A stretch of DNA of 64,000 nucleotides from Streptomyces sp. NBC_00464 (GCF_036013915.1 NZ_CP107899.1:1612001-1676000), one strand, 5' to 3'; positions 1-9,963 are shown, counted from the stretch's first letter. Notes: generated by a model not told the origin, from the sequence alone. Numbers and translations are program-made.

Positions 1-532
1 GCCTGCCGTCCTTCGCGCAGCACTTCACCGTGTCGCCGCCGACGGCGACCACCCGCTTGATCAGATCCTGCTCGTCGTCGGAGGGCAACAGCCCGATGAA
101 GGTCAGTACCTCTTTCACCTGCTTGATGACGACGGGTGACTCCTCGGACTCTCCCACCGGGTTCGGCGGCGGCCAGTCCGAAGGGTTCTTGAACACGACG
201 ACGTCGCCGCGCTGCGGCTTGGACCCGAACCAGGGCGTCAGCTTGTCCACGAGCACCCGGTCACCGATCCGGATGGTCTGTTCCATGGACCCGGACGGGA
301 TCACGAAGGCCTGCACCAGAAAGGTCTTGAGTACCAGCGCGATCAGCAGTGCGACGGTGATGAGAAGGGGGATCTCCTTCACCGCCGACCTGCGCCGCTT
401 CCGCTTCACCTTGCGGGCCAGCTTGCGCCGCTCCGCGCGAGTGGGCAGCGAGCGCGCGGCCGTCGGCCGGGTGCCGGTGGGCAGCGGAGTCTCCGGATCC
501 GCGGCGCCGTGCCTCCGCCCGCGGTTACCCAT
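1..532 (-). CDS. sipX: Type I signal peptidase, second copy (C terminus outside window)
   Basis: Membrane-anchored serine protease that removes signal peptides from Sec and Tat exported proteins. The ATG at 532 overlaps the stop of the upstream sip gene by 8 bases, so the two are translationally coupled. Residues 1-50 are cytosolic and very basic, and a membrane segment covers about 55-75. The SGSM motif puts the catalytic serine at residue 82, and the LIKRVV stretch puts the general-base lysine at 159, followed by a Cys-Cys pair. About 177 residues are visible before the window edge. The symbol is inferred from position: Streptomyces carry four tandem sip genes next to rplS, and this is the second. 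Function is certain, the exact paralogue less so. Confidence 0.9.
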   Translation of the reverse strand, partial: MGNRGRRHGAADPETPLPTGTRPTAARSLPTRAERRKLARKVKRKRRRSAVKEIPLLITVALLIALVLKTFLVQAFVIPSGSMEQTIRIGDRVLVDKLTPWFGSKPQRGDVVVFKNPSDWPPPNPVGESEESPVVIKQVKEVLTFIGLLPSDDEQDLIKRVVAVGGDTVKCCAKDGR

Positions 533-1295
533 GCGCCGAACCGGGCGCCGGTATTCCGTCGAAGTCCGCGGTGTCCGGCACGGACCCCAGGCGGCCCAGC
601 GGCCAGCCGAACCAGTCGGCCCGCCCGATCACCTTGTCGACGGGGACCATGCCGCCGCCCGGTTCACCCAGGTGGTCGCGGGAGTCCCGGGAATTGCTCC
701 GGTGGTCGCCCATCATCCACAGCGTCCCGTCGGGCACCACGATGTCGAACGGCACCCGGGACGGCGCGTCCCCCGCGAACAGGTAGTCCTCGTTCACGGG
801 CCGGCCGTTCACCTCGACCCTTCCGCGCTTGTCGCAGCAGACCACCCGGTCACCCCCCACACCCACCACTCGCTTCACGAAGTCGGTCTCGGCGGGCTCC
901 GCGAACCCGAGGGAAGCCGCCGCACCGTGCAGCAGCCCGGTCACGGGGTTCTCCGGCGGCGTCTCCTGGACGAAGGATCCGGTGCCGTCGAAGACCACCA
1001 CGTCGCCGCGCTGGGGTACGGAGCCGAAACGGTACGCCAGTTTATTGACGAGCACCCGGTCCCCGACCTGCAGAGTGGACTCCATCGAGCCACTGGGGAT
1101 CAGGAAGGGCTGCACCACGAAGTTGCTGAAGAGCAGCACGCCGACCGAGCAGACAGCACCGAGCGCAAGGGTGCGGCGCCATGACATCGAGGTGGTCAAC
1201 CGGCCCGGGATACGCGAGAAGCGCGACCCCTCCTCCGGCCCCGTAGCGGGTGCGGAGGAGCGGTCGCGCTCCTGAGGCTTTGCTTCCGTGTCCAT
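525..1295 (-). CDS. sipW: Type I signal peptidase, first copy after rplS
   Basis: Cleaves signal peptides at the outer face of the membrane. The 256 residues hold a 40-residue cytosolic N terminus, a membrane segment at about 43-63, the SGSM box with catalytic Ser70, and the catalytic Lys141 in VKRVVGVGGD. A Cys-Cys pair follows at about 153, also present in the neighbouring paralogue. The ATG at 1295 lies 45 bases downstream of the rplS stop, and the gene ends inside the start of the next sip gene, giving an rplS-sipW-sipX reading order. No strong terminator separates it from rplS, so read-through from the ribosomal genes is likely. The symbol follows the order known in Streptomyces and is inferred. 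Confidence 0.9.
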   Translation of the reverse strand: MDTEAKPQERDRSSAPATGPEEGSRFSRIPGRLTTSMSWRRTLALGAVCSVGVLLFSNFVVQPFLIPSGSMESTLQVGDRVLVNKLAYRFGSVPQRGDVVVFDGTGSFVQETPPENPVTGLLHGAAASLGFAEPAETDFVKRVVGVGGDRVVCCDKRGRVEVNGRPVNEDYLFAGDAPSRVPFDIVVPDGTLWMMGDHRSNSRDSRDHLGEPGGGMVPVDKVIGRADWFGWPLGRLGSVPDTADFDGIPAPGSAHG

Positions 1296-1340
1296 CGGGG
1301 CCAGAGCTTATCCGGCCGTCCTGTGGACCAGGGAGTCAGC

Positions 1341-1691
1341 TCAGCGGTCGCGCTTCTCCTTGATCTTCGCGGCCTTGCCGCGCAGCTCACGGAGGAAGTA
1401 CAGCTTGGCGCGACGGACGTCGCCGCGCGTGATCAGCTCGATCTTCTCGAAGATCGGGCTGTGCACGGGGAAGGTGCGCTCGACGCCGACGCTGAAGGAG
1501 ACCTTGCGGACCGTGAAGGTCTCGCTGATGCCCGCGCCCTGACGGCGGATGACAATGCCCTTGAACTGCTGGATACGGGAGCGGTTGCCCTCGATCACGC
1601 GGACGTGGACGTTGACGGTGTCGCCGGAGCGGAACGCCGGGACGTCGGTGCGCACCGAAGCGGCATTGACGTCATCGAGCAGGGAAGCCAT
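1341..1691 (-). CDS. rplS: 50S ribosomal protein L19
   Basis: Structural protein of the large subunit at the interface with the 30S particle. The protein of 116 residues contains the signature stretches [24 protein letters not shown] and [16 protein letters not shown] nine codons upstream (1718) would add residues not found in the family; the ATG at 1691 gives [12 protein letters not shown], the expected start, so I chose it. The gene follows trmD after 163 bases, a gap large enough for its own promoter or leader, and precedes the sip cluster. Length and sequence are typical. Confidence 0.95.
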   Translation of the reverse strand: MASLLDDVNAASVRTDVPAFRSGDTVNVHVRVIEGNRSRIQQFKGIVIRRQGAGISETFTVRKVSFSVGVERTFPVHSPIFEKIELITRGDVRRAKLYFLRELRGKAAKIKEKRDR

Positions 1692-1854
1692 GGTGTCTGC
1701 TTTCTTCGCCGATGCCACAGGTCATCGACGGGAGAGTGGTGAGTTCAGGGTGCTGATCGCGTCGGACGGGCGTCGGGACCATCCCCGTATGAGGGGAAAC
1801 ACATTGGCCGCTTTCCCCCTGTGGCAGGGGCGCACGCGGACGTACAGCAGCTGC
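1692..1854 (-). promoter_or_regulatory. rplS leader with two small hairpins
   Basis: The gap between trmD and rplS contains two GC-rich inverted repeats: a 6-bp stem with a 3-base loop at 1816-1830 and a 4-bp stem at 1783-1796. They could act as a weak terminator after trmD or as an L19 leader that tunes rplS. No clear -35/-10 pair was seen. The hairpins are visible; their function is inferred. Confidence 0.35.
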
Positions 1855-2676
1855 CTATTCTTCCACGGCTTGGGGCCTGCGCCAAAATCGGCCGCCGGGC
1901 TCCGGTGACCAGCCGAGGATGGAGAGCATCTCCCGGTCCTTCTTGTCGAAGGCCGTCGCCTCGCAGCGCTCGATCAGATCGGGTCGGTGGAGTGCGGTAC
2001 GACGGAAGGCCTCGTCCCGGCGCCAGCGCGCGATCCGCCCGTGATGGCCGCTGAGCAGCACGTCCGGGATCTCCCGGCCACGCCACTCGGGCGGCTTGGT
2101 GTAGACGGGGCCCTCCAGCAGGTTCGCCATCGCGCCGGGCGCGAAGGAGTCGTCCCGGTGCGACTCGGCGTTGCCGAGCACGCCGGGCAGCAGCCGGGCC
2201 ACCGCTTCCGTGATCACGAGCACCGCGGCTTCGCCGCCGGCCAGCACGTAGTCGCCGATGGACACCTCGACGACCGGCACCCGGGTGGCGTACTCCTCCG
2301 TCACCCGCCGGTCGATGCCCTCGTAGCGGGCCGGGGTGAAGATCAGCCAGGGCCGCCCGGAAAGCTCGACGGCCAGCTCCTGGGTGAAGGGCCGGCCACT
2401 CGGCGTGGGCACCACGAGTACCGGGGAGTGCGCCCCCGACTCGTAACCGTCCGCCAGGGTCTGGTCCAGTGCTTCGCCCCACGGCTCGGTCTTCATGACC
2501 ATGCCGGGGCCGCCGCCGTAGGGGGTGTCGTCGACCGTGTTGTGGCGGTCGTACGTCCACTCCCGCAGGTCATGCACATGCACGTCGAGGCGCCCGCGTG
2601 CGCGGGCCTTGCCGACGAGCGAGACGTTCAGCGGTTCCAGGTACTCGGGGAAGATCGTGACGACGTCGAGGCGCAT
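1855..2676 (-). CDS. trmD: tRNA (guanine37-N1)-methyltransferase TrmD
   Basis: Transfers methyl from S-adenosylmethionine to N1 of G37 next to the anticodon, preventing +1 frameshifts. The start [13 protein letters not shown], the YGGGPGMVMK loop and the trefoil-knot segments SIGDYVLAGGE and GVLGNAESH are all present. The length of 273 residues is normal. The start codon overlaps the rimM stop by one base (TGATG), so expression is coupled to rimM. It is the usual fourth member of the rpsP-khpA-rimM-trmD operon. Confidence 0.97.
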   Translation of the reverse strand: MRLDVVTIFPEYLEPLNVSLVGKARARGRLDVHVHDLREWTYDRHNTVDDTPYGGGPGMVMKTEPWGEALDQTLADGYESGAHSPVLVVPTPSGRPFTQELAVELSGRPWLIFTPARYEGIDRRVTEEYATRVPVVEVSIGDYVLAGGEAAVLVITEAVARLLPGVLGNAESHRDDSFAPGAMANLLEGPVYTKPPEWRGREIPDVLLSGHHGRIARWRRDEAFRRTALHRPDLIERCEATAFDKKDREMLSILGWSPEPGGRFWRRPQAVEE

Positions 2677-3305
2677 CAGACGTCTTTCCCGGATTCGACG
2701 GAACCCTCGCCGGAAGGCGCGGACCCGGACTCGGAAGGCGCGGACTCGGACTCGGCCGCCGCCTCCTCGTCACGCGTGGACACCACGATCGCCTGGCTCT
2801 CGTCGATCAGACCGGGCGGCGGTGTGATCACCGCGCGCTGCTCCTCCAGGTCGATCTCGGTGACGATCTCCTCGACGAACGGGATCATCACCTCGGTGCC
2901 GTCGGGACGCTCCACGATGAAGAGGTCCTGGGACGGCAGGTGCGTGATCTCGGTGATCCGGCCGATCTCGGTACCGTCGGCGAGGACCACGTCCAGGTCC
3001 ATCAGCTGATGGTCGTAGAACTCCTCGGGATCCTCCGGGAGCTCCGCCGGATCCACATCCGCGATCAGCAGCGTGTTGCGCAGCGCCTCGGCGCCCGTAC
3101 GGTCCCGTACGCCCTCGAAACGCAGCAGCAGCCTGCCGCTGTGCACCCGGCCGGTCTCGATCGTCAGCGGCCCCGTCGAGGCCGGCTCGGTGGCCAGTAC
3201 GGCGCCGGGCCCGAGCCGGAGCTCCGGCTCGTCCGTGCGCACCTCGACGGTGACCTCGCCCTTGATCCCGTGGGCGCGACCGATCCGTGCGACTACCAAC
3301 TGCAC
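2676..3305 (-). CDS. rimM: 16S rRNA processing protein RimM
   Basis: Assembly factor for the head of the 30S subunit that works with S19 and 16S rRNA. The start is GTG at 3305, giving [18 protein letters not shown], with a purine-rich RBS nine bases upstream. An open frame continues to 3428 but has no family similarity there. The N-terminal beta-barrel is followed by the PRC-barrel region around [10 protein letters not shown] and [12 protein letters not shown]. After about residue 178 comes an acidic Ser/Glu-rich tail encoded by short imperfect DNA repeats (about 2680-2770). The tail is longer than in most bacteria and looks like a lineage-specific addition. Confidence 0.95.
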   Translation of the reverse strand: MQLVVARIGRAHGIKGEVTVEVRTDEPELRLGPGAVLATEPASTGPLTIETGRVHSGRLLLRFEGVRDRTGAEALRNTLLIADVDPAELPEDPEEFYDHQLMDLDVVLADGTEIGRITEITHLPSQDLFIVERPDGTEVMIPFVEEIVTEIDLEEQRAVITPPPGLIDESQAIVVSTRDEEAAAESESAPSESGSAPSGEGSVESGKDV

Positions 3306-3384
3306 CTTGTGTCTCTCCTGTCGTACGACGACGGGCCGGGGTGGGCGCATGGCCCTCCCCGGCCCGTGCCGGTGTTCAACTCTG

Positions 3385-3624
3385 TCAGCGAACCTGGTCC
3401 ACATCGACGAGGTCGACGCGGATACCACGGCCGCCGATGGCGCCCACGACGGTACGCAGCGCGCGTGCGGTGCGACCGTTGCGGCCGATCACCTTGCCGA
3501 GGTCATCGGGGTGAACCCGAACCTCGAGCACGCGTCCACGACGCAGATCGCGCGAGGCGACCTGCACGTCGTCGGGGTTGTCAACGATGCCTTTCACGAG
3601 GTGCTCGAGAGCCTCCTCGAGCAT
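3385..3624 (-). CDS. khpA: KH-domain RNA-binding protein KhpA
   Basis: Small single-KH-domain RNA-binding protein, in other bacteria a partner of KhpB that affects RNA stability and cell-envelope genes. All 79 residues form one KH fold, with the GxxG RNA-binding loop visible as IGRNGR near residue 46. The gene starts two bases after the rpsP stop and lies 79 bases before rimM, its standard place in Gram-positive genomes. Identification rests on sequence, size and position; its role in this organism is inferred from the family. Confidence 0.92.
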   Translation of the reverse strand: MLEEALEHLVKGIVDNPDDVQVASRDLRRGRVLEVRVHPDDLGKVIGRNGRTARALRTVVGAIGGRGIRVDLVDVDQVR

Positions 3625-3626
3625 GC

Positions 3627-4070
3627 TCAGGCCTCGGTCGACTCGGCGGGCGCAGCTGCGTCAGCAGCGTCGTCCGCCTTCTTGTCGGCCTTCTTCGCCT
3701 TCTGCGTGATGGCCTCGCCCTTGGACTCCTCACCGATGTCCTTGGTGAGGGCCTCGAACAGGGCGCGCTTGTCAGCCTTGGGCTCCGGCTGCAGCAGCGG
3801 CGCGGGGGCCGGAAGGCCCTTGTGCGCCTGCCAGTCACCGGTGAGCTTCAGGATCGCGAGAACCGGCTCGGTCGGCTGGGCGCCGACGGACAGCCAGTAC
3901 TGCGCGCGCTCTGCGTTGACCTCGATGCGCGAGGGGTTCTGTACCGGGTGGTACAGGCCGATCTCCTCGATGGCCCGACCATCACGGCGGGTACGGGAGT
4001 CGGCGACGACGATGCGGTAGTGAGGCGAACGGATCTTGCCCAGACGCTTCAGCTTGATCTTGACTGCCAC
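3627..4070 (-). CDS. rpsP: 30S ribosomal protein S16
   Basis: Small-subunit assembly protein that binds 16S rRNA. Translation is placed at the GTG at 4070 ([16 protein letters not shown]), preceded by a GGAGA-type RBS. An open frame continues to 4232 without family similarity. The conserved core ends near residue 100 and is followed by an Ala/Lys/Glu-rich tail of about 45 residues, so the product of 147 residues is clearly longer than the 82 residues of E. coli S16. It is the first gene of the rpsP-khpA-rimM-trmD operon. The 158 bases upstream should hold the operon promoter. Confidence 0.95.
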   Translation of the reverse strand: MAVKIKLKRLGKIRSPHYRIVVADSRTRRDGRAIEEIGLYHPVQNPSRIEVNAERAQYWLSVGAQPTEPVLAILKLTGDWQAHKGLPAPAPLLQPEPKADKRALFEALTKDIGEESKGEAITQKAKKADKKADDAADAAAPAESTEA

Positions 4071-4228
4071 GGAAGTGGTGTCTCCTGGTCTATGACGTGG
4101 TTGGGCACAACAAAGATGCCACGTGGGGTTGCGGTACTCGGAGTGCCCGATGGACGCGTCAGCCGGAGGAGAGAGGGGTCCTATGCGACTGTCGAGTACA
4201 GCTGTCCATTGTGCCACACCACATCGCC

Positions 4229-4822
4229 TCACCCCACCGCGACCACTGCCTCCGGGATCCGGAACGGCTTTCCGCAGCCGCCGCAGACGATCGGGGCCTG
4301 CGCGAGGACCGACGGAACGACGCGCACATTGCGACCGCAGTCGCAGACGGCCTTGACCCGCACGCCTCCTCCGGAGGAACCGTGCCGGGCCGCGGGGCCG
4401 CGGAAGGAGCGCTTGGTGTCGGCGGCGGTGGCGACGGTGTGCGCCTTGAGGGCACGCTGCAGCCGTTCCATCGTCGGCCGGTACCGGCGCTTGGCTTCGG
4501 GATTGAGCGTGACCAGCGAAAAGCCACTGCTGGGGTGGGGTTCCTCGGCGTGATCGAGGCCCAGCTCCTCGGCGATCGCGAGGAATCGACGGTTGTGGTA
4601 TCGGCCGGCGCGCGAGGTGTCACGGACACCTCTGGCGGCGGCAATGCCATGGACTGCCTCATGGAGCAGTCGCTCGAAGGAGAGCTCGGCGCCACAGGCG
4701 GACGAGGACTCTCCGATCAGGGACTCGGGCGCGGCTAGATCGGGCAGCTCGGGGTGGTACCGCTGAATGTCGGCCCACGCCTGTGCCAGCTCTGCGGCAA
4801 GTACAGGTGGTGTCGTGCTCAC
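4229..4822 (-). CDS. SprT-like putative metallopeptidase with C-terminal zinc ribbon
   Basis: Probable metal-dependent hydrolase of unknown substrate. The protein has a HEAVHG motif of the HExxH type near residue 75, followed by an [16 protein letters not shown] helix that resembles SprT-family domains. The C terminus carries two short cysteine pairs (CDCGRN and CGGCGK) that look like a zinc ribbon. I chose the GTG at 4822 ([12 protein letters not shown]); an ATG at 4885 in the same frame is possible but adds a poorly conserved-looking leader. The gene sits just upstream of rpsP on the same strand. SprT relatives include the DNA-protein crosslink protease Spartan, but no such role can be assigned here. 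Confidence 0.75.
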   Translation of the reverse strand: MSTTPPVLAAELAQAWADIQRYHPELPDLAAPESLIGESSSACGAELSFERLLHEAVHGIAAARGVRDTSRAGRYHNRRFLAIAEELGLDHAEEPHPSSGFSLVTLNPEAKRRYRPTMERLQRALKAHTVATAADTKRSFRGPAARHGSSGGGVRVKAVCDCGRNVRVVPSVLAQAPIVCGGCGKPFRIPEAVVAVG

Positions 4823-5404
4823 GTCGTGACAACGAGCGCGAGTGCCCCGGTGTTCCGATTCCGGGCCATCCCAAATATTTTGCACGTACCAGTCAGTTGC
4901 CGTTCATGCGTCCTGACGAGGGCGGGTGCGCCGATCTGCGGAGAAGACTCACAGCTCACACCAAGGTGGTACGTAGCGCCGCGTACGCCCGGGCGCGTAG
5001 ACGGCGCGTACGCCCGCCCGTCAATGTCGCGGGCGCCGGGCGCGGAAACCGACAGTACCCGGCCCACCGCCCGCCCCCGCGGCCCCTCCCCCGAGCAGCC
5101 CCGCCACCCCGGCCTGTGGCGGCACGGAGCGCTCGACGTGCCCACCCTCGCGCGCCGGGTGAGACTGGGACCGCGGCGCGGGAAGCACAACCCCCGGGCA
5201 CCCATGTCCTGCGAGCGTTCCGGTCCCGGGCGCATCGCCGGCCGCCACCACGGGCAACCATGGCCCGTAGACCCCTGGACGCGGAGGCGGATGCGCAGTT
5301 CTCTGGCATACGGGGGAAGCGCGGACGTACGGCCACGGGGAGATCGTCCATTCAGGCACGACCCATCGGTATGACCGGCATCTCGGCGGATTGGGGCGCA
5401 TTCC
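4823..5404. other. Intergenic gap without a convincing gene
   Basis: This 582-base divergent region separates the SprT-like gene from the methyltransferase gene. Frames are open on both strands (for example 4819-5463 minus), but their translations are Arg/Pro/Gly-rich shadows with no family features. There is an A/T-rich patch at about 4868-4880 that may belong to the promoter of the leftward gene. Short direct repeats of GCGTACGCCCG occur at about 4981-5020. Nothing else stands out. Confidence 0.5.
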
Positions 5405-6259
5405 ATGACACCAACGCTCGTCCGGCACCACACGCAGGCGAAGCCGTCCGCGCCCGTGGACACCGGTTCCCGCGCCCGTGACTGGGCCGAGATCCAGGAG
5501 CGGATGCTCGCACCGCTCTACGAGGCGGTGTACACGCGGCTCGAAGTCGGACCCGCCACGCGCATGCTCTCGCTCGGCTGCGGCTCCGGGCTCGCCCTGC
5601 TGATCGCGGCCGGCCGCGGGGCACGCGTCACCGGAGTCGACCCCGACCTCGACCGCCTGGCGCTCGCCCGGATCCGGTTGGCGGCCGGCCCGGAGAACGA
5701 GCGCGTGTCCGGGTCCGCCGGACCGCAGCTTCTGGAGTCCCTGCCGACCGCGGCCGCCGGCCACGAGCCCTACAGCCTGATCACCGCGTTCACCCCGATC
5801 GGCTGCTCCCCCGACGACGGCGAGGAGCTGGTGCGGACCCTCGGCACAGCGGTGCCCTCGGCCGGCCGGCGCAGCACGGTCGTCCTGACCGGCTGGGGGC
5901 CGCCCGAGCGGTGCGCCACCGATGCCGTGCTGCGCGTGGCGACCCGGCTCGCGGAGGGCCCGGGAACGCCGCGGACCACGGGCCGGCGCGGAGCCCGGCG
6001 GGACGACCTGGAGAACGTGGCGTTCCGGGCCGGGCTGAAGCCGGACGGCTCGGGGCGGGTGGCGTGCCCGTTCGGCTACGCGGACGTGGACAGCGCGGTA
6101 CGGGGCCTGTTGTCGACGCGGCTCTTCGACGCCGCGGTGGAGGCGACCGACCGGTCCCAGGTGGAGAAGGAGGTGGCGGAGGCCCTGCATCCGCACCTGC
6201 GCCGGGACGGGACGGTGTGGATGCCGAACGTGTTCCGCTACCTCGTCTGCACGACTTAG
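5405..6259 (+). CDS. Class I SAM-dependent methyltransferase
   Basis: Rossmann-fold methyltransferase with unknown substrate. Motif I is clear as MLSLGCGSGLALLIAA near residues 54-69, followed by the acidic end of strand 2 in VTGVDPDLDRLALAR. The C-terminal half (DLENVAFRAGLKPDGSG, VWMPNVFRYL) has the usual late beta strands. The protein has 284 residues and no signal peptide. It starts at ATG 5405 with a G-rich stretch about 8-12 bases upstream as RBS. It is transcribed alone, divergently from the SprT-like gene, and faces the FtsH gene across a strong stem-loop. Small-molecule or natural-product methylation is possible, but nothing nearby supports it. Confidence 0.8.
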   Translation: MTPTLVRHHTQAKPSAPVDTGSRARDWAEIQERMLAPLYEAVYTRLEVGPATRMLSLGCGSGLALLIAAGRGARVTGVDPDLDRLALARIRLAAGPENERVSGSAGPQLLESLPTAAAGHEPYSLITAFTPIGCSPDDGEELVRTLGTAVPSAGRRSTVVLTGWGPPERCATDAVLRVATRLAEGPGTPRTTGRRGARRDDLENVAFRAGLKPDGSGRVACPFGYADVDSAVRGLLSTRLFDAAVEATDRSQVEKEVAEALHPHLRRDGTVWMPNVFRYLVCTT

Positions 6260-6266
6260 GAGCTCG

Positions 6267-6298
6267 CGGGTGCCGGCCCGCGTGCGGGCCGGCACCCG
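6267..6298. terminator. Bidirectional stem-loop between converging genes
   Basis: A perfect 15-bp GC-rich inverted repeat (6267-6281 with 6284-6298) has a 2-base spacer. It lies 8 bases after the methyltransferase stop and 7 bases after the ftsH stop on the other strand. It has no U tract, as is usual in this genome. Confidence 0.8.
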
Positions 6299-6304
6299 GA
6301 AGCG

Positions 6305-8221
6305 CTACTTCGCCGGCCGGGTGATCCCGGCCGCCCGGTACGCGTCCGCTTCGTCCAGCGTCTCGTTCGCCAGCAGCGCCGTGGCCAGCGAGTCCAGCCG
6401 GTCCCGGTTCTCGCCCAGCAGCCGGCACGCCTCCTCGTAGCACTCGTCGACGATGCGCCGCATCTCACCGTCCACCGCGTCCAGCGTCGAGGGCGCCGCC
6501 GACAGGCCGTACGCCTGCTGGGCATCGCCCGGAATCGCCGTCAGCCGGCCCACCTTGTGGCTCATGCCCCAGCGGCCCACCATGCCCCGGGCCAGGTTGG
6601 TGACCTGTTCCAGATCGCTCTCCGCGCCTGTGGTGATGACGCCGAACACCACCTGCTCGGCCGCCATGCCGCCGAGCGCTCCGATGATCCGGCCGCGCAG
6701 ATACTCCTCGGTGTACGCGTACTTGTCGGCGTCCGGCGTCGAGAGCGTGACGCCCAGCGCACGCCCGCGCGGCACGATGGTGACCTTGCGGACGGGGTCC
6801 GAGCCCGGCTGGAGCATCCCCAGCAGCGCGTGCCCGCTCTCGTGGTACGCCGTCCGGCGGCGCTCCTCGTCCGACATGACGAGCGAGCGCTCCGCCCCGA
6901 GCTGCACCTTCTCCAGCGCGTCCGAGAAGTCGGCGCCGTTCACCTCCGGCTGCCCCCTCTTCACGGCGAGGAGCGCGGCCTCGTTGGCGAGGTTGGCGAG
7001 ATCTGCGCCGGTCATCCCCGGAGTCGTACGGGCCACCTGGGCCAGGTCCACGTCCCCGGCCATCGGGATCTGCCGGGTGTGGATCTCCAGGATCGCCTCC
7101 CGGCCGTTCTTGTCCGGCGGGCTGACCTGGACGATCCGGTCGAAGCGGCCGGGCCGGGTGAGCGCCGGGTCGAGCACGTCGGCGCGGTTGGTCGCCGCGA
7201 GCACCACCACGCCCTCCGAGCCGGAGAAGCCGTCCATCTCCGTGAGGATCTGGTTGAGCGTCTGCTCGCGCTCGTCGTGCCCGCCCATGCCCGAACCGCC
7301 GCCGCGGGCCCGTCCGATGGTGTCGATCTCGTCGATGAACACGATGGCGGGGGCGACCTTGCGCGCCTCGGCGAAGAGCTCCCGGACCCGGCCCGCGCCG
7401 ACGCCGACGATCATCTCGATGAACTCGGAGGCCGAGGCCGAGAAGAACGGCACCCCCGCCTCCCCCGCGACCGCCCTGGCCAGCAGCGTCTTGCCGGTAC
7501 CGGGAGGGCCCGCGAGCAGCACTCCCCCGGGCATCCGGGCACCCATCTTCCGATAGGCGTCCGGGTTCTTCAGGAAGTCGACGACGTCGTTGAGCTCGCC
7601 CGCGACCTCGTCGATCCCCGCCACGTCCTTGAACGTCGTACGCCGGTCCCCCTCCAGCTCGACCGGTTTGGGCGGGGCCTTGCGGCCGAAGCCGCCCATG
7701 CCGCCACCCATCCCACCGCGCGACATCCGCCGGGCGATGAACACCCACAGCAGGACGAGCAGCAGCATCGGCGCCAGCGAGAGCAGCAGGTTGGCGAGGA
7801 AGCTGCGTTCCTTGACGACCGGTTCGGCGGTGACCGTGACGTCGTCCTTGACCAGCTCCGCCCAGAGGTTGTCATCGGCGAAGGCGGGCCGCTGGGTGAC
7901 GAACTTGGTGTACTTGTCGTCCTTGCCCGGGACCTTCGCCTCCTTCTTCAGCTGCCCCTGGATGGCATCGCCCTTGGAGTAGATCTTGGAGACGTTGCCC
8001 GAGGTGACCTGCTTGCTGAACTCCGTGTACGCGATCGTCGGCTCGTCCTTGCCGTTGAAGAAGGAGAGCACCAGATTGGCGATCAGATAGACGGCCAGCG
8101 CGGTCAGCAGGAGTCCGCCCCAGCCTCCCGGCATCTTCCGGCCGGGTGGCGGGGGCTTCGGTGCACCCTCGGAGCGCCAGGGCTGATCGGTACGGTCGCG
8201 GGGAGGTACGGGGTTGGTCAC
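6305..8221 (-). CDS. ftsH: FtsH-family ATP-dependent zinc metalloprotease
   Basis: Membrane AAA protease that extracts and degrades membrane and cytosolic proteins. Membrane segments lie at about 33-55 and 143-163 and flank an extracytoplasmic loop. The AAA module has Walker A GPPGTGKT (238-245) and Walker B VFIDEID (294-300). The zinc site HESGH is at 460-464, and a later ESDLEQVTN segment probably supplies the third ligand, so the enzyme should be active. I start at the GTG at 8221, which has a GAGGAG RBS; the frame stays open to 8323. The N-terminal 30 residues are Pro-rich. Streptomyces usually carry another FtsH elsewhere, so this may be the secondary copy (from memory, not tested). Confidence 0.93.
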   Translation of the reverse strand: MTNPVPPRDRTDQPWRSEGAPKPPPPGRKMPGGWGGLLLTALAVYLIANLVLSFFNGKDEPTIAYTEFSKQVTSGNVSKIYSKGDAIQGQLKKEAKVPGKDDKYTKFVTQRPAFADDNLWAELVKDDVTVTAEPVVKERSFLANLLLSLAPMLLLVLLWVFIARRMSRGGMGGGMGGFGRKAPPKPVELEGDRRTTFKDVAGIDEVAGELNDVVDFLKNPDAYRKMGARMPGGVLLAGPPGTGKTLLARAVAGEAGVPFFSASASEFIEMIVGVGAGRVRELFAEARKVAPAIVFIDEIDTIGRARGGGSGMGGHDEREQTLNQILTEMDGFSGSEGVVVLAATNRADVLDPALTRPGRFDRIVQVSPPDKNGREAILEIHTRQIPMAGDVDLAQVARTTPGMTGADLANLANEAALLAVKRGQPEVNGADFSDALEKVQLGAERSLVMSDEERRRTAYHESGHALLGMLQPGSDPVRKVTIVPRGRALGVTLSTPDADKYAYTEEYLRGRIIGALGGMAAEQVVFGVITTGAESDLEQVTNLARGMVGRWGMSHKVGRLTAIPGDAQQAYGLSAAPSTLDAVDGEMRRIVDECYEEACRLLGENRDRLDSLATALLANETLDEADAYRAAGITRPAK

Positions 8222-8335
8222 GCGGTCTCCTCTGCCGACAGCCATCAAGCCGACATTAAGGGAGAAACACGGACGAAGCTCTCGGGGCGACGGTCCGCTG
8301 GGCCCATGGAGGGACCTCTCCACCCCGCATACACG

Positions 8336-8375
8336 CCCGAGGGGGCGCCCGCGGTGAAGCGGGCGCCCCCTCGGG
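8336..8375 (-). terminator. Terminator after ffh
   Basis: A perfect 17-bp GC-rich stem (8336-8352 with 8359-8375) closes a GGTGAA loop, 34 bases downstream of the ffh stop. It separates ffh from the ftsH promoter region. No U tract follows. Confidence 0.85.
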
Positions 8376-8409
8376 GACGTAACAACCGGGTCGTGACCCG
8401 GCAGGCTGC

Positions 8410-9963
8410 TCAGCCCATGAACTTCTTGAACTCGTCCGGCAGCTCGAAGTTCTTGTCGGCCTGGCCGGCCGGCAGTCCGAGCGCGCCGCCCTGGGCCGCC
8501 TGCTCGCGGCGGGCAGCCTCGGCCTGCTCCTCGGCCTTGCGCTTCATCGGGTTACCGCTCTTGCGCTTGCCCTTGGCCTGCTTGACCTGCTTCTTCTGCC
8601 GGCCGGGGCCGCCGCCCATGCCCGGCATCCCGGGCATCCCCGGCATGCCGCCGCCCTGGGCCATCTTCGACATCATCTTGCGGGCCTCGAAGAACCGCTC
8701 GACCAGGTTCTTCACGGCGCTGACCTCGACGCCGGAACCCTTGGCGATACGGGCCCGCCGCGAGCCGTTGATGATCGTCGGCTCGGCGCGCTCCTTCGGG
8801 GTCATCGACTTGATGATCGCGGCGGTGCGGTCGACATCGCGCTCGTCGATGTTGTTGATCTGGTCCTTGATCTGCCCCATGCCGGGCAGCATCCCGAGCA
8901 GCTTGGAGATGGAGCCCATCTTCCGGACCTGCTCCATCTGGGCCAGGAAGTCGTCCAGGGTGAAGTCCTTGCCACCCTTGCTGGACGCCAGCTTGGAGGC
9001 CATTTGAGCGGCCTCTTCCTGGCTGAAGGTCTTCTCCGCCTGCTCGATCAGGGTGAGCAGGTCACCCATGTCGAGGATGCGGGACGCCATGCGGTCGGGG
9101 TGGAAGGCGTCGAAGTCCTCGAGCTTCTCACCGTTCGACGCGAACATGATCTGCTTGCCCGTGACGTGGGCGATCGACAGGGCCGCACCACCGCGGGCGT
9201 CACCGTCGAGCTTGGAGAGCACCACACCGTCGAAGCCGACGCCGTCGCGGAAGGCCTCTGCGGTGTTGACCGCGTCCTGGCCGATCATCGCGTCGACGAC
9301 GAAGAGGATCTCGTCGGGGCTGACGGCGTCGCGGATGTCCGCGGCCTGCTGCATCAGCTCCTGGTCGATGCCGAGGCGGCCGGCGGTGTCGACGACGACG
9401 ATGTCGAACTGCTTGGACCGGGCGTACTCGATCGAGTCCTTGGCGACCTGGACCGGGTCGCCGACGCCGTTGCCCGGCTCGGGCGCGTACACCGCTACGC
9501 CGGCGCGGTCGGCGACGACGCTCAGCTGGTTCACGGCGTTGGGGCGCTGGAGGTCACAGGCGACGAGCAGCGGGGAGTGGCCCTGGCCCTTGAGCCAGAC
9601 GCCGAGCTTTCCGGCGAGGGTCGTCTTACCGGCACCCTGGAGACCGGCCAGCATGATCACGGTGGGGGCGGTCTTGGCGAACCGCAGCCGCCGGGTCTCG
9701 CCACCGAGGATGGAGACGAGCTCCTCGTTGACGATCTTGATCATCTGCTGCGCGGGGTTCAGCGCCTGGGAGACCTCGACGCCGCGCGCCCGCTCCTTGA
9801 CCTTGGCGATGAAGGACCGGACGACGGGGAGCGCGACATCGGCTTCCAGCAGGGCGATACGGATCTCGCGAGCCGTGGCGTCGATGTCCGCCTCGGACAA
9901 GCGGCCCTTGCCCCTGAGGTTCTTGAAAGTCGCGGCAAGGCGGTCGGAGAGAGTATCGAACAC
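8410..9963 (-). CDS. ffh: Signal recognition particle protein Ffh
   Basis: GTPase of the signal recognition particle. It binds 4.5S RNA and signal sequences and docks nascent chains on FtsY, which is also in this window. The N domain is followed by the G domain with GLQGAGKTT at 107-115 and DTAGRLGID. The methionine-rich M domain ends in a Gly/Met repeat and a basic Lys-rich tail. The length of 517 residues is usual for Streptomyces. The ATG at 9963 gives MFDTLSDRLAATFKNLRGKG. The gene stands alone between two strong terminators. Confidence 0.97.
   Translation of the reverse strand: MFDTLSDRLAATFKNLRGKGRLSEADIDATAREIRIALLEADVALPVVRSFIAKVKERARGVEVSQALNPAQQMIKIVNEELVSILGGETRRLRFAKTAPTVIMLAGLQGAGKTTLAGKLGVWLKGQGHSPLLVACDLQRPNAVNQLSVVADRAGVAVYAPEPGNGVGDPVQVAKDSIEYARSKQFDIVVVDTAGRLGIDQELMQQAADIRDAVSPDEILFVVDAMIGQDAVNTAEAFRDGVGFDGVVLSKLDGDARGGAALSIAHVTGKQIMFASNGEKLEDFDAFHPDRMASRILDMGDLLTLIEQAEKTFSQEEAAQMASKLASSKGGKDFTLDDFLAQMEQVRKMGSISKLLGMLPGMGQIKDQINNIDERDVDRTAAIIKSMTPKERAEPTIINGSRRARIAKGSGVEVSAVKNLVERFFEARKMMSKMAQGGGMPGMPGMPGMGGGPGRQKKQVKQAKGKRKSGNPMKRKAEEQAEAARREQAAQGGALGLPAGQADKNFELPDEFKKFMG

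Noticed and set aside
4819..5463. Long minus-strand frame and two plus-strand frames covering the gap before the methyltransferase gene
   Set aside because: Translations are Arg/Pro/Gly-rich, share no family features and conflict with each other; no RBS-start pair fits.
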